Shown here: positions 51,541 through 61,131 of the stretch, in pieces
Numbering within the stretch: the first letter of the stretch is position 1
Layout: each line of letters starts with the position of its first letter
Assembly: GCF_009758415.1 (NCBI RefSeq)
Contig: NZ_WQRF01000001.1
Coordinates: forward strand, 186,001-250,000
Length of the DNA stretch: 64,000 nucleotides
DNA from: Devosia marina
Lineage (GTDB): Bacteria; Pseudomonadota; Alphaproteobacteria; Rhizobiales; Devosiaceae
Reading direction: 5' to 3'
Notes under the pieces: model-generated
What the model saw: only the letters and a program-made list of their open reading frames with translations
Databases searched by the model: none
Told to the model about the DNA's origin: nothing
Position numbers and translations under genes: made by a program

Positions 51541-54420
51541 ATGAGCACAATTCTTGCCCCACTGCCGGCCACCGACACCCCCCTGTTTCAGGCATTGCTG
51601 ACCGAGCTGCCCGACAACGTAGCCAGCGCCCTTGGCGCCGCGGCGCCCGCGCTCGGTCCGCTGCTTGAGGCAGCACCCTATCTTCTCGATCTGGCGCGCA
51701 CACATGGCGAATGGCTCGCCCAGGCCCTGGACGCGGGACCGGATCGCGCCTTCGACGCTCTCCTGAGCGAAATGGGCCGCGCAGGACGCGAGGATGAAGA
51801 AGCTGCGGTCGCCCATGCACTGCGCCGCGCCAAGGGCCGCACTGCCCTTCTGGCGGCTGTCGCCGAAACCGGCGGTGCCTGGAGCACCGCTCGCGCCACA
51901 GAAGCCTTGTCCGATTTGGCCGATGCCGCTCTTGACGCCGCGCTGAACCTGCTGATGCGCCAGGCCTTCGACAAGGGGCATCTGGCGATTTCCGCCGAAG
52001 AGGCGCGCGCCGCCAATTCCGGCCTGGCCATATTTGCCTTGGGCAAGCATGGCGGGCGGGAACTCAACTATTCCTCCGATATCGACATCGTCGCCTTTTT
52101 CGATCCGCAGAAGCCGGTGCTCGCCGATCCGCTCGAGGCCACCAAGATTTATTCGCGCATGGTGCAGAAGCTGGTCGGTCTGATGGAGGACCGGCAAGCG
52201 GGCGGCTACGTGTTCCGCACCGATCTGCGCCTTCGTCCTGATCCCGGCTCGACCCCGGTGGCCATCTCGTTTGACGCGGCCTTGGCCTATTACGAAGTGC
52301 GCGGCCAGAATTGGGAGCGCGCGGCCTGGATCAAGGCGCGACCCTGCGCCGGCGACAAGTCGGTCGGTGAGGCCTTCCTCAAGGAACTGGCCCCCTATGT
52401 CTGGCGCAAGCATCTCGACTTCGCCACCATTGCCGATATTCAGGCAATGAAGCGCCAGATCAACGTGTCCAAGAACGTCGGCGACATTCGCGTCGAGGGG
52501 CACAATGTCAAGCTCGGGCGGGGCGGCATTCGCGAGATCGAGTTCTTCGCCCAGACCCAGCAATTGATCGCCGGCGGCCGCGACAAGGCGCTGCGCGTGC
52601 GGCCAACCGCAAAGGCCCTGGCGGCGCTGGCCGAAGCCGATTGGATCAGCCCGCAGACCGCCGAGGAGCTGACCGAAACCTATTGGTACTTGCGCGCCGT
52701 CGAGAACCGCCTGCAGATGCTGCGCGACGAGCAGACCCATGCCATGCCCGACAACCCCGAAGCCGTTGCCGTCATCGGCCGGTTGATGGGCGAGGCCGAT
52801 CTGGCGGCCTTCGAAAAATCCTATCGCGCAGCCCTTGAGCGTGTTGCCCGCTACTATGCCGAGTTGTTCACCCAGGGTGAGACGCTGGGCTCGGGCGAGG
52901 GCAATCTGGTCTTCACCGGCAGTGACGACGATCCGGAAACGCTCGAAACCCTGACGTCCATGGGCTTTGCTGATGCATCAAAGGTGATCCAGACCGTTCG
53001 CAAGTGGCATTATGGCAGCTATGCCGCCACGCGCACCTCGGCCGCACGTGCGCATCTCACCGAACTGCTCCCCGCGCTGCTGCTGACCCTCGGGCGCGCG
53101 GGCAATGCCGATGAGGCACTGGCCCATTTCGACGATTTCCTGTCGCGCCTGCCGGCCGGCGTCCAGCTCTTTGCGCTGTTGCGCAATCATGCTCAGCTCC
53201 GAACGCTCCTCGTGCAGTTCATGGCTTCGGCGCCGCGCATGGCCGAGGCCGTCATCCACCGCGCGCACGTCATGGATGGGTTGATCGACCCGGCCTTTGC
53301 CAATGACGTCACTCATCGCGATGTGCTGGTGGCCAAGGTGGACGCTTTCCTCGCCGACGCGCGCTCCTACGAAGAGCTGATCGATCGTGCCCGCATCATC
53401 GGCCAGGAGCAGAAATTCATGGTCGCGGCGGGTCTCCTCTCCGGTACAGTGAGCGCGCAGGGGGCAGGGGAGCAGTTCACGGCGCTGGCCGAAACCCTGC
53501 TCAACCGCCTCTTCGCCAAAGTTCAGGACGAGTTTGCCCTGCGTCACGGCCGTATCGCCGGGGCCGAAGTCGCATTGCTTGCGTTCGGCAAGATGGCGAG
53601 CCGGGAAATGACCTTCACCTCCGATCTCGACTTCTTCCTGCTTTACGATGCGCCCGAGACAGAATCCGATGGCGAACGCCAGCTCTCCACATCACACTAT
53701 TTTGCCCGACTGACGCAGCGGCTGGTGGCGGCTGTCTCGGCTCCAACGGCCGAAGGCGTGCTGTATGAGGCCGATATGCGGCTCCGCCCCTCGGGCAATT
53801 CGGGGCCACTGGCAACCAGCCTCGCCGGGTTCCGGGCCTATCACAAGGACAATGCCTGGACCTGGGAGCATTTGGCGCTAAGCCGCGCCCGTGTCATCGC
53901 GTCAACTGGTGCATTGGGTGACAAGGTCAACGCCGAAATCGCCGAGGTCATGTCGCGCCCCCGCGATGTCGCAAAAACCATTGATGATGTCGTCTCGATG
54001 CGCGCTCTGATGGCCCGCGAACGCAAGCCACGCCATGCCTTCGATCTCAAACTGGTCAGCGGTGGCCTCGTCGACCTTGAGTTTGTCGCTCAATCCGCGC
54101 AGTTGGTAGCCGGGTCGGAGGTCAATCTTCCGCAGGAAACCACGGCGCGGGTTCTGGCTCGGCTGGGCGAAACCGGTCTGGTGCCTCAGGGCCAACGCCT
54201 GGCCGAAATCCACGGGGTCTATTCAACGGCCTTGCAGGTGATGAGTTCGGCGCTGGTCAGTCCCTTCAAGGAAGAGGCCTGGACCGCCACATTCAAGGAA
54301 TTGCTGGCTCATCTGTCCAACTATCCTGACTTCGGCCGGCTCGAACTTGATATTGCCCAGATGCGCGGCGAGGTCGAGGCTGCGGCCTCGGAATGGTACG
54401 GAAAGGCCAGGGCGTTTTAA
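51541..54420 (+). CDS. glnE: Glutamine synthetase adenylyltransferase/adenylyl-removing enzyme
   Basis: The 959-residue bifunctional enzyme regulates glutamine synthetase by adding or removing AMP. It has two nucleotidyltransferase domains: the N-terminal adenylyl-removing domain with FALGKHGGRELNYSSDIDIV (residues ~167-186) and the C-terminal adenylyl-transferase domain with TFTSDLDFFLLYD (~695-707). Helical PII-responsive regions lie between. The second domain's glycine pair reads KMASREMTF, a variation seen in alphaproteobacteria as far as I recall. Its TAA stop lies in TTAA shared with the convergent kinase gene. Confidence 0.95.
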   Translation: MSTILAPLPATDTPLFQALLTELPDNVASALGAAAPALGPLLEAAPYLLDLARTHGEWLAQALDAGPDRAFDALLSEMGRAGREDEEAAVAHALRRAKGRTALLAAVAETGGAWSTARATEALSDLADAALDAALNLLMRQAFDKGHLAISAEEARAANSGLAIFALGKHGGRELNYSSDIDIVAFFDPQKPVLADPLEATKIYSRMVQKLVGLMEDRQAGGYVFRTDLRLRPDPGSTPVAISFDAALAYYEVRGQNWERAAWIKARPCAGDKSVGEAFLKELAPYVWRKHLDFATIADIQAMKRQINVSKNVGDIRVEGHNVKLGRGGIREIEFFAQTQQLIAGGRDKALRVRPTAKALAALAEADWISPQTAEELTETYWYLRAVENRLQMLRDEQTHAMPDNPEAVAVIGRLMGEADLAAFEKSYRAALERVARYYAELFTQGETLGSGEGNLVFTGSDDDPETLETLTSMGFADASKVIQTVRKWHYGSYAATRTSAARAHLTELLPALLLTLGRAGNADEALAHFDDFLSRLPAGVQLFALLRNHAQLRTLLVQFMASAPRMAEAVIHRAHVMDGLIDPAFANDVTHRDVLVAKVDAFLADARSYEELIDRARIIGQEQKFMVAAGLLSGTVSAQGAGEQFTALAETLLNRLFAKVQDEFALRHGRIAGAEVALLAFGKMASREMTFTSDLDFFLLYDAPETESDGERQLSTSHYFARLTQRLVAAVSAPTAEGVLYEADMRLRPSGNSGPLATSLAGFRAYHKDNAWTWEHLALSRARVIASTGALGDKVNAEIAEVMSRPRDVAKTIDDVVSMRALMARERKPRHAFDLKLVSGGLVDLEFVAQSAQLVAGSEVNLPQETTARVLARLGETGLVPQGQRLAEIHGVYSTALQVMSSALVSPFKEEAWTATFKELLAHLSNYPDFGRLELDIAQMRGEVEAAASEWYGKARAF

Positions 54421-56042
54421 GCAGCCAGATTGGCCGCGGCAGGCTCTGTAGGGAGAGAAATCGCGACCGTCGTCCCGATCATCGGGCTGGAGTCGATGGC
54501 AAGCTTGCCCCCGCTCAATTCGGCAATCGCCCGGGCAATGGAAATGCCCAGCCCGGGACCAACGCCCTCACGGGTAAAACTGGCGTCTCCCAGAACAAAA
54601 GGCTGGCTGAGACTGGCAAGGCGATCTTCGTCCATCCCGATGCCGGTATCGCTGATTTCGATGACCACCCCGTCATCGGCAGCGAAGCTCGCCAGTGTGA
54701 CCTGACCGCCAGCCTGAGTGAAACGCAGGGCATTGTCCATGATATTTCCGATCATGCGCATTAGCCCCAGCCGGTCGCCGCGCAGGACCGCGCCCGTTTC
54801 CCGGCCAGTTTGCAGGGTGATTCCGGCCCGCTGCGCCTGTCCCTGAAACCGGTCGACAACGCTTTGGAGCACTTCGTCCAGCAGCACCGGCTCCTGCCTC
54901 AGCGCCTTGCGTCCGCCTTCGAGTTCGGCCAGATCGAGAATGGCACCGAACGAACTCAGCAGGTGCTCACCCGAATTCTTGATCGTGGCGACATAGTCCA
55001 CATATCGGTCGTCACCCAGGGGACCATAGGTCTGATGCTGCATCAGCTCGGCAAAGCCGATGATATGATTGAGCGGGGTGCGAATATCGTGGCTGAGATG
55101 TGCGAGAAAATTGGTCTTTGAGCGGCTGGCCGCCTCGGCCTTGAGTTTCTCTTCGTGGTAGCGGCGCGCGAGCTGTCGTTGTTCCTCGCGGATGGTCTGC
55201 AGCAAGGCGTCGGTGCGCTTGGTTTCGGTAATGTCCGAAACCAGCGTCATGAAGGCGCCGTCGCCAAGGGGGCGTTCGTCGATCTGCAGGCAGGTGCCGT
55301 CTTTACGATGCAGTTCGAGCAGGCGCAGGCTGTCGTCTTCCCGCACCAGTTTCATATAGCCCCCGGCGATCAGCCGGCTGACCGCCTGGTGGTAGGTCAG
55401 GCGGGTGTCGTCAATGTCCAGTCGGTCTCGATATTGCGCATTGCAAACGATTAACTGGCCCGTCCCCGTCCAGCAGGCCAGGCCCATCGGGATGGCCGCG
55501 GCAAGCTGATCGTAGCTCTGGCGTTCTTCGGGAGCAGGCACCCCTTTGCGCCGCCGGGCTGACAGCAGTGTGAACAGGCCCGCAAGCGCGAAGGCCGCCG
55601 CGCCGCGCCCACTGAGATCGGAGATAAGTGTGGTCTGCTCGACTTCCAGCCCCAGCATTCCATGCGGACCGGCCTCCACCATTTCGGTGAGCAGACCAGG
55701 CATGTCGTCCGAAGAAAGGCTCGCCTTGATCAGTCCGCCAGTCCTGAAGGTCGCCGCATCAAGTGCCGCCTCGGCCTCGCTGGCCGATTGCATGGCAATA
55801 TCGGCGGCCAGCATTTCGCCAATGGCCGAAAGTTCATGCCGGACGTCGGCGAAGGTACGGGTGATGTCGTAGACGACGAACAGGCTGGCAGCGAAAAATG
55901 CGGTGGCGGCGACCGCCGCGCTGGTGCGGGTAAAGCGCCAGGCCCAGGGCGCAGGAATTGCTTTGTCGCGGCGTCCTGTCCTGTTCCATTTGCCGACGCG
56001 GAATCCAAGTGCGCCGGCGCCGGATGCCCCCGACGACCGCAT
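54417..56042 (-). CDS. PAS-domain sensor histidine kinase
   Basis: ATG 56042 has GGAG six bases upstream and gives 541 residues; ATG 56054 has no spacing for its ribosome site. Two hydrophobic segments (SAAVAATAFFAASLFVVYDI and GRGAAAFALAGLFTLL) frame a small extracytoplasmic domain. A PAS domain (~185-285, MGLACWTGTGQLIVCNAQYRDRLD) follows, then HisKA with FLAHLSHDIRTPLNHIIGFAELM and HATPase (DTGIGMDED; VGPGLGISIARAIAELSGG). The H-box resembles PleC/PdhS-type kinases. No partner regulator is adjacent. Confidence 0.85.
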   Translation of the reverse strand: MRSSGASGAGALGFRVGKWNRTGRRDKAIPAPWAWRFTRTSAAVAATAFFAASLFVVYDITRTFADVRHELSAIGEMLAADIAMQSASEAEAALDAATFRTGGLIKASLSSDDMPGLLTEMVEAGPHGMLGLEVEQTTLISDLSGRGAAAFALAGLFTLLSARRRKGVPAPEERQSYDQLAAAIPMGLACWTGTGQLIVCNAQYRDRLDIDDTRLTYHQAVSRLIAGGYMKLVREDDSLRLLELHRKDGTCLQIDERPLGDGAFMTLVSDITETKRTDALLQTIREEQRQLARRYHEEKLKAEAASRSKTNFLAHLSHDIRTPLNHIIGFAELMQHQTYGPLGDDRYVDYVATIKNSGEHLLSSFGAILDLAELEGGRKALRQEPVLLDEVLQSVVDRFQGQAQRAGITLQTGRETGAVLRGDRLGLMRMIGNIMDNALRFTQAGGQVTLASFAADDGVVIEISDTGIGMDEDRLASLSQPFVLGDASFTREGVGPGLGISIARAIAELSGGKLAIDSSPMIGTTVAISLPTEPAAANLAA

Positions 56043-56246
56043 GAAATTCTCCATCCTTGAAAGGGATTTAGACCCAAACCAAACTTGCCCTTAACAAGGT
56101 ATGAATCAGGTCGCCCTGTGTTGTCCAGTGTGCCCGGACACGCAAATTTGAGCAGATCGGAAAAAGCAGAGTCGGCTGAATCACTTAGCTGGAAAGAAAA
56201 ATTCTTCCAAAAAATGGTCAATCAATGCCGGTGTTATGATGGGCCG

Positions 56247-56267
56247 GGGAACGGCCACGCCGTTCCC
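56247..56267 (-). terminator. Hairpin downstream of pepN
   Basis: A perfect nine-base stem GGGAACGGC/GCCGTTCCC with a three-base loop begins 12 bases beyond the pepN stop. No strong T tract follows on the minus strand, so efficiency is uncertain. Confidence 0.5.
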
Positions 56268-56279
56268 AGATAAGCTTGT

Positions 56280-58916
56280 TCAACCCGCAATGATGCGGTC
56301 AAGGATTTCGCCCACATTGCGGCTGAGCGAGTGTTGGTCCTTGAGCGCCTGTAGGGCGGCCATGCCTGCCTCGCGGCGTGGCGCTTCCAGCGTTGGGAGC
56401 ACGCGGAAGCCGGTGAGAATGCGCGAGGCAACCTGCGGGTTGACCTTGTCGATCTCCACCACCGCCTCGGTGATGAACCGGAAGCCGGCGCCATCTGTGC
56501 GGGTGAACTGCACCGGATTGGCCATCACAAAACTGCCCAGCAGCGAGCGCAACCGGTTCGGATTGGTCTTGGGGAAGTCTGGTGCGGTTAGTGTCGCGCG
56601 CATCCGCTCGATCACTTCGTCGTCGGGCGCCTGGGCCGAAGCCGTCAGCCACTTGTCGAACACCAGCGGATCACCGGCGAAGCGTGTGCGGAACTCGCCG
56701 AGCAGGGCGCTTGCCTCGCTGGTCCAGTTGCGCACCGAGATGGCCATGGCTGCATAGCGGTCGGTCATATTGGTCGCTGCTTCGAACTGTTCGGCCGCAA
56801 GGCTGGCGCCGCGCTCCGACCCGGCTGTCAGCAGAGCCAGCAGGCCATTCCGGAGCGAACGTCGCCCGGCCTGGGCCGCATCGGGGCTATAGACATCGCT
56901 GCTTGCCAGGGCGCCATAGGCGCCGGCCAACTTGGCGGCCACTGGCGAAACCAGTGCGGTGAGCAGGCTCTTGCGGGCAGCAGCAACCGCATCCGGGTTG
57001 ACGTCCCTGCCGATATGCCGGCCCACCACCGTCTCGGCCGGAATGTCGAGTGCCTGGGCTTTGAAGGCGTCATCGAGCTCGGCATTGTCCAGCGTGTCGA
57101 TCAGCGCGGCGCGCAAGGCCTCCACATCATTTTCCGACCATGCTTTGCCCTCTGCTGCATTGGCGATCAGCGCAGTCGACACTGTCTGCAATGCATCCCA
57201 GCGATTGAACGGGTCACTGTCATGGCGTGCCAGGAACAGCAAATCGTCCTGACTGAGATTGGTGTTCACTTTCACAGGCGCCGAGAAACCGCGGAACAGC
57301 GAGGGGATCGGCTTGTTGGCGACGCCTTCGAATGTCAACGTGACGCTGTCGCCGTCGAGCAGGATCAGATCGCCTTCTACTGCGGCGCCGGACACGCCAG
57401 TCCAGCCCATCGGGCTGCCATTGGGGCCGATCAGCCCGAACCGCAACGGGATCAGAAGCGGCTTTTTGGTGGGTTCGCCAGGTGTCGGGTCGATGGTCTG
57501 GCTGAGGGTCAATGTGTAGGTCTGGCTGGCAGCGTCATAGCTGTCGGTAACGCTGACCTTCGGCGTTCCCGCCTGCAGATACCAGGTGGCGAACTGGCTG
57601 AGGTCGCGCCCGCTCGCATCCTCGAAGACCTTGATGAAGGCCTCGATTGTGGTGGCATCGCCGTCATGGCGCTCGAAATAGAGATCCATCGCCTTGCGGA
57701 ATCCATCCTCTCCCAGAATGGTGGCCAGCATGCGCACGATCTCCGCGCCCTTCTCATAGACCGTGGTCGTGTAGAAGTTGTTGATCTCGCGGTAGCTGTC
57801 GGGTCGCGGCGGGTGGGCCAGCGGACCCCCATCTTCGGGGAACTGGCTGGTGCGCAGATTCTGCACATCATGGATGCGCTGCACCGGTCGGCTGCGCTCG
57901 TCGCTCGTGAATTCCTGGTCGCGGAAGACCGTCAGCCCTTCTTTCAGGCAAAGCTGGAACCAGTCGCGGCAGGTGATGCGATTGCCGGTCCAGTTGTGGA
58001 AATATTCATGCGCAATGACCCGCTCGATGCCATGGTAATTGGCATCGGTCGCTGTCTCGGGTTTGGCAAAGACCAACCGGTCATTGAAAATGTTGAGACC
58101 CTTGTTCTCCATCGCGCCGAAGTTGAAATCCGACACCGCGACGATATTGAACACATCCAGATCGTACTCACGGCCGAACCGCCGCTCGTCCCAGGCCATC
58201 GAGCGGATCAGGCTGTCCATGGCATAGGCGCATTCGGCTTCCTTGCCATGGGTGGAGTAGATGCCCAGCTCGACCTTGCGGCCGCTCATCGTGGTGAAGC
58301 TGTCCTTGATTGAGCCCAGATCGCCCGCGACCAGCGCAAACAGATAGGCGGGCTTGAGGAACGGATCTTCCCAGACAGCAAAGTGCATGCCGTCGCCCAG
58401 CTCGCCCTGGTCGACCAGATTACCATTGGCCAGCAGGACCGGCGCTAGGGACTTGGGTGCACTCATGCGCACCTTGAATGGAGCGAGTACGTCCGGGCGA
58501 TCAAGATAATAGGTTATGCGGCGGAAGCCCTCCGGCTCACACTGCGTGCACCACGTGCCGCTGGAGCGGTAAAGCCCCATCAGCTTGGTATTGGCCTCCG
58601 GCTTCAGCGTGACTTCCGTTTCCAGCACGAAACGCTTATGCGGTGGCTCCACCAGAGTGAGTGAATTGGCATCGCTCGCATAGGCAGACAGTACCAGCGG
58701 CGCACCGTCCAGCGCGATCGAGTTGAGCTTGAGCTCATCTCCATCAAGCACCAGCGGCGTGCCCGGCGCGGTGTCCTCGCGCGGTTCTATAGTCAGTTGC
58801 GCCCGCACGCGGGTGCTTTCTTCCAGGATCTTGAAATCAAGCTCTACTGACACGATCCGGTACGGCGTCGGGGCATAGTCCTTAAGGTAGATGGTCTGTT
58901 CACTCTCAGTGCGCAT
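56280..58916 (-). CDS. pepN: Aminopeptidase N (M1 family)
   Basis: The 878-residue zinc metallopeptidase removes N-terminal residues from peptides in the cytoplasm. The exopeptidase motif is FGAMENKGLNIFND and the zinc site is VIAHEYFHNWTGNRITCRDWFQ (HExxH with the downstream Glu in CLKEGLTVFRDQEF). The C-terminal half is the helical DUF3458 region of PepN proteins. ATG 58916 is preceded by TTGGA; a TTG at 58928 adds four residues. It is monocistronic. Confidence 0.95.
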   Translation of the reverse strand: MRTESEQTIYLKDYAPTPYRIVSVELDFKILEESTRVRAQLTIEPREDTAPGTPLVLDGDELKLNSIALDGAPLVLSAYASDANSLTLVEPPHKRFVLETEVTLKPEANTKLMGLYRSSGTWCTQCEPEGFRRITYYLDRPDVLAPFKVRMSAPKSLAPVLLANGNLVDQGELGDGMHFAVWEDPFLKPAYLFALVAGDLGSIKDSFTTMSGRKVELGIYSTHGKEAECAYAMDSLIRSMAWDERRFGREYDLDVFNIVAVSDFNFGAMENKGLNIFNDRLVFAKPETATDANYHGIERVIAHEYFHNWTGNRITCRDWFQLCLKEGLTVFRDQEFTSDERSRPVQRIHDVQNLRTSQFPEDGGPLAHPPRPDSYREINNFYTTTVYEKGAEIVRMLATILGEDGFRKAMDLYFERHDGDATTIEAFIKVFEDASGRDLSQFATWYLQAGTPKVSVTDSYDAASQTYTLTLSQTIDPTPGEPTKKPLLIPLRFGLIGPNGSPMGWTGVSGAAVEGDLILLDGDSVTLTFEGVANKPIPSLFRGFSAPVKVNTNLSQDDLLFLARHDSDPFNRWDALQTVSTALIANAAEGKAWSENDVEALRAALIDTLDNAELDDAFKAQALDIPAETVVGRHIGRDVNPDAVAAARKSLLTALVSPVAAKLAGAYGALASSDVYSPDAAQAGRRSLRNGLLALLTAGSERGASLAAEQFEAATNMTDRYAAMAISVRNWTSEASALLGEFRTRFAGDPLVFDKWLTASAQAPDDEVIERMRATLTAPDFPKTNPNRLRSLLGSFVMANPVQFTRTDGAGFRFITEAVVEIDKVNPQVASRILTGFRVLPTLEAPRREAGMAALQALKDQHSLSRNVGEILDRIIAG

Positions 58917-59242
58917 GAAGCGGTCCAAATGTCATGGTGTTCTGGCTATAAGGTGTGGCCGTCCGGTGACAGCCGATTCTGCATTCTCGTGTATCCTATG
59001 CGGCTCTCGACTGCATAGCATGACTCTTGTGGCGTCAATTGGGACGCTGTTGAGGAGGAGGCGCTAGGCGGCCGTCTGCACGTCGTTCCTCTGCGCCTTT
59101 TCCGGTCGCACGAGCGATGGTTCCGAAATTTCCGTGCGGGTGCAATCCGTCGGCCAGTTATGCCTTGACCTCAAGCGCGTTTGAGGTCGCTCAGCTATGG
59201 CCGACAGAACGCATTCAGCTGTTGAACGAATGGTCTTGAGAC
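58917..59242. other. Intergenic region with a SoxR/MerR-like operator
   Basis: This 326-base gap separates the divergent pepN and ABC exporter genes. I see no credible gene; a 66-residue minus-strand frame at 59064-59264 lacks a ribosome site and coding character. The notable element is the inverted repeat at 59167-59188. Confidence 0.5.
59165..59188 (+). promoter_or_regulatory. SoxR/MerR-like box overlapping a -35 element
   Basis: TTGACC (59165-59170) runs into an eight-base inverted repeat, GACCTCAA with TTGAGGTC, six bases apart (59167-59188). The core CCTCAAGCGCGTTTGAGG shares both arms with the SoxR consensus CCTCAAGTTAACTTGAGG. MerR-type activators bind such repeats between -35 and -10. 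A convincing -10 at the expected 19-base spacing is not visible. The site lies about 55 bases before the ABC exporter's start codon. Confidence 0.45.
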
Positions 59243-61093
59243 ATGTTGCGCTGGTTTGAATCACGACTGGACCCCTATCCTAAGGGGGATCCGGCCGAGC
59301 CCCCCAAGGGATTGCTGGAGTTCTGTCTCCATTACAGCAACGGCGCCAAGCGCTGGCTGATACTGATGGCGTTGTCGGCCGCGTTGGTCGCCATTGGTGA
59401 AATCATTATTTTCGGCTTCATCGGCGACGTGGTGAACTGGCTGGCCGATGCCGATCCCAACACGTTCCTTGAGACCGATGGTTGGAAGCTGGGGCTGATG
59501 GGGGCGATGATCGTCATCATCGTGCCCGCCATCATGCTGGTTTCAATGCTGACCATGCACCAGACCCTATTGGGCAATTTCCCCCAGCGTATCCGCTGGA
59601 TGGCGCATCGCTACCTGATCCGGCAGTCGATGAGCTACTTCCAGGATGAGTTTGCCGGCCGCATTGGGGCCAAGCTCATGCAAACCTCGCTCGCCGTGCG
59701 CGAAGTGGTGATGAAGCTGCTCGACATGCTGGTCTATGTCGTCGTCTATTTCACCGGTGCGGTGATCCTGGCGGCTTCGACCGACTGGCGACTGGCCATT
59801 CCCTTCTTGATCTGGCTGGCAAGCTATGTGGCGCTCATGATCTATTTCATCCCGCGCCTGGGTAAGATTTCCCAGGCGCAGGCTGATGCGCGCTCGATGA
59901 TGACTGGCCGCATCGTCGACAGCTATACCAACATCGCCACGGTCAAGTTGTTCAGCCATTCCAATCGCGAAGAGGCCTACGCCAAGGAGGCGATGGATGG
60001 TTTCCTCGACACGGTTTACCGGCAAATGCGCCTGTTCACCGTGCTTAACATCCTGGTTCTCTGGTCCAATGCATTGCTGCTCTTTGCAGTTGGCGCCACG
60101 GGTATCTGGCTTTGGATGCAAGGCCTGATGTCTCCGGGGTCGCTCGCTGTCTCCCTCGGGCTGGTCATGCGCTTCCAGGGTATGAGCCAGTGGGTCATGT
60201 GGGAAATGTCGTCGCTGTTCGAGAACATTGGCACGGTCAAGGATGGCATCAACTCCATCTCGCTGCCGCGTGTCGTTCAGGACGAGCCCGAGGCCAAGGC
60301 ACTGCCGCGGGTCACGGGCGACATCAAGTTCGAGAACGTTGCCTTTCATTATGGCAAGGCATCCGGTGTCATCGAAGGGCTGAACCTGCACGTCCGCCCC
60401 GGCGAGAAGATCGGCCTGGTCGGCCGCTCGGGCGCCGGCAAGTCCACGCTCGTTAATCTGCTGCTGCGCTTCTACGACCGTGCCGATGGCCGCATTTTGA
60501 TCGATGGGGAGGACATTGGCGGGGTCACGCAGGACAGCCTGCGTGCCAACATCGGCGTCGTGACTCAGGATACTTCCCTGCTGCATCGTTCGGTGCGCGA
60601 AAATATCCTGTACGGTCGGCCAGACGCCACCGAAGAGATGATGCGCGCTGCCGCAGAACAGGCGGAGGCCGCGGAATTCATCGAGACGCTGAGCGACCCG
60701 AAGGGCCGCAAGGGTTACGATGCCCATGTCGGCGAGCGTGGCGTCAAACTGTCGGGCGGCCAGCGCCAGCGCATCGCCATTGCCCGCGTCCTGCTCAAAA
60801 ACGCCCCTATCCTGGTGCTCGACGAGGCCACCTCGGCGCTGGATTCCGAGGTCGAAGCCGCCATTCAGGGGCAGTTGCAGATGCTCATGCAAGGCAAGAC
60901 GGTGATTGCCATCGCTCACCGGCTCTCGACCATCGCGATGATGGACCGGCTCGTTGTCCTCGATAAGGGTGTCATCGTTGAACAGGGAAGCCATGCCGAG
61001 TTGGTCGACAGTGGCGGGATCTATTCCCAGCTCTGGGCCCGCCAGTCCGGCGGCTTCCTCGACGTAGATCAGTCTGAAGTCGCGGCGCAATAG
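59243..61093 (+). CDS. ABC exporter, fused permease-ATPase
   Basis: This 616-residue half-transporter has six membrane helices (about 35-320) followed by an ATPase domain: Walker A GRSGAGKST, Q-loop VVTQDTSLLH, signature LSGGQRQRIAIARVLL, Walker B PILVLDEATSALD and the switch His in AIAHRLSTIA. It would work as a homodimer exporting a lipid, drug or peptide; the substrate is unknown. The ribosome site is weak. A SoxR/MerR-like operator lies upstream, hinting at induction by redox-active compounds. A strong terminator follows. Confidence 0.9.
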   Translation: MLRWFESRLDPYPKGDPAEPPKGLLEFCLHYSNGAKRWLILMALSAALVAIGEIIIFGFIGDVVNWLADADPNTFLETDGWKLGLMGAMIVIIVPAIMLVSMLTMHQTLLGNFPQRIRWMAHRYLIRQSMSYFQDEFAGRIGAKLMQTSLAVREVVMKLLDMLVYVVVYFTGAVILAASTDWRLAIPFLIWLASYVALMIYFIPRLGKISQAQADARSMMTGRIVDSYTNIATVKLFSHSNREEAYAKEAMDGFLDTVYRQMRLFTVLNILVLWSNALLLFAVGATGIWLWMQGLMSPGSLAVSLGLVMRFQGMSQWVMWEMSSLFENIGTVKDGINSISLPRVVQDEPEAKALPRVTGDIKFENVAFHYGKASGVIEGLNLHVRPGEKIGLVGRSGAGKSTLVNLLLRFYDRADGRILIDGEDIGGVTQDSLRANIGVVTQDTSLLHRSVRENILYGRPDATEEMMRAAAEQAEAAEFIETLSDPKGRKGYDAHVGERGVKLSGGQRQRIAIARVLLKNAPILVLDEATSALDSEVEAAIQGQLQMLMQGKTVIAIAHRLSTIAMMDRLVVLDKGVIVEQGSHAELVDSGGIYSQLWARQSGGFLDVDQSEVAAQ

Positions 61094-61101
61094 GTCGTGG
61101 T

Positions 61102-61131
61102 GGGCGGAGCCAATGGCTCCGCCCTTCTTCT
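61102..61131 (+). terminator. Rho-independent terminator of the ABC exporter
   Basis: A perfect ten-base stem (GGGCGGAGCC with GGCTCCGCCC) and an AAT loop are followed by TTCTTCT. It begins nine bases after the stop codon and abuts the 3' end of the convergent GGDEF-EAL gene. Confidence 0.85.

Noticed and set aside
59567..61090. 507-codon minus-strand frame inside the ABC exporter
   Set aside because: Antisense shadow; the exporter carries all ATPase motifs.
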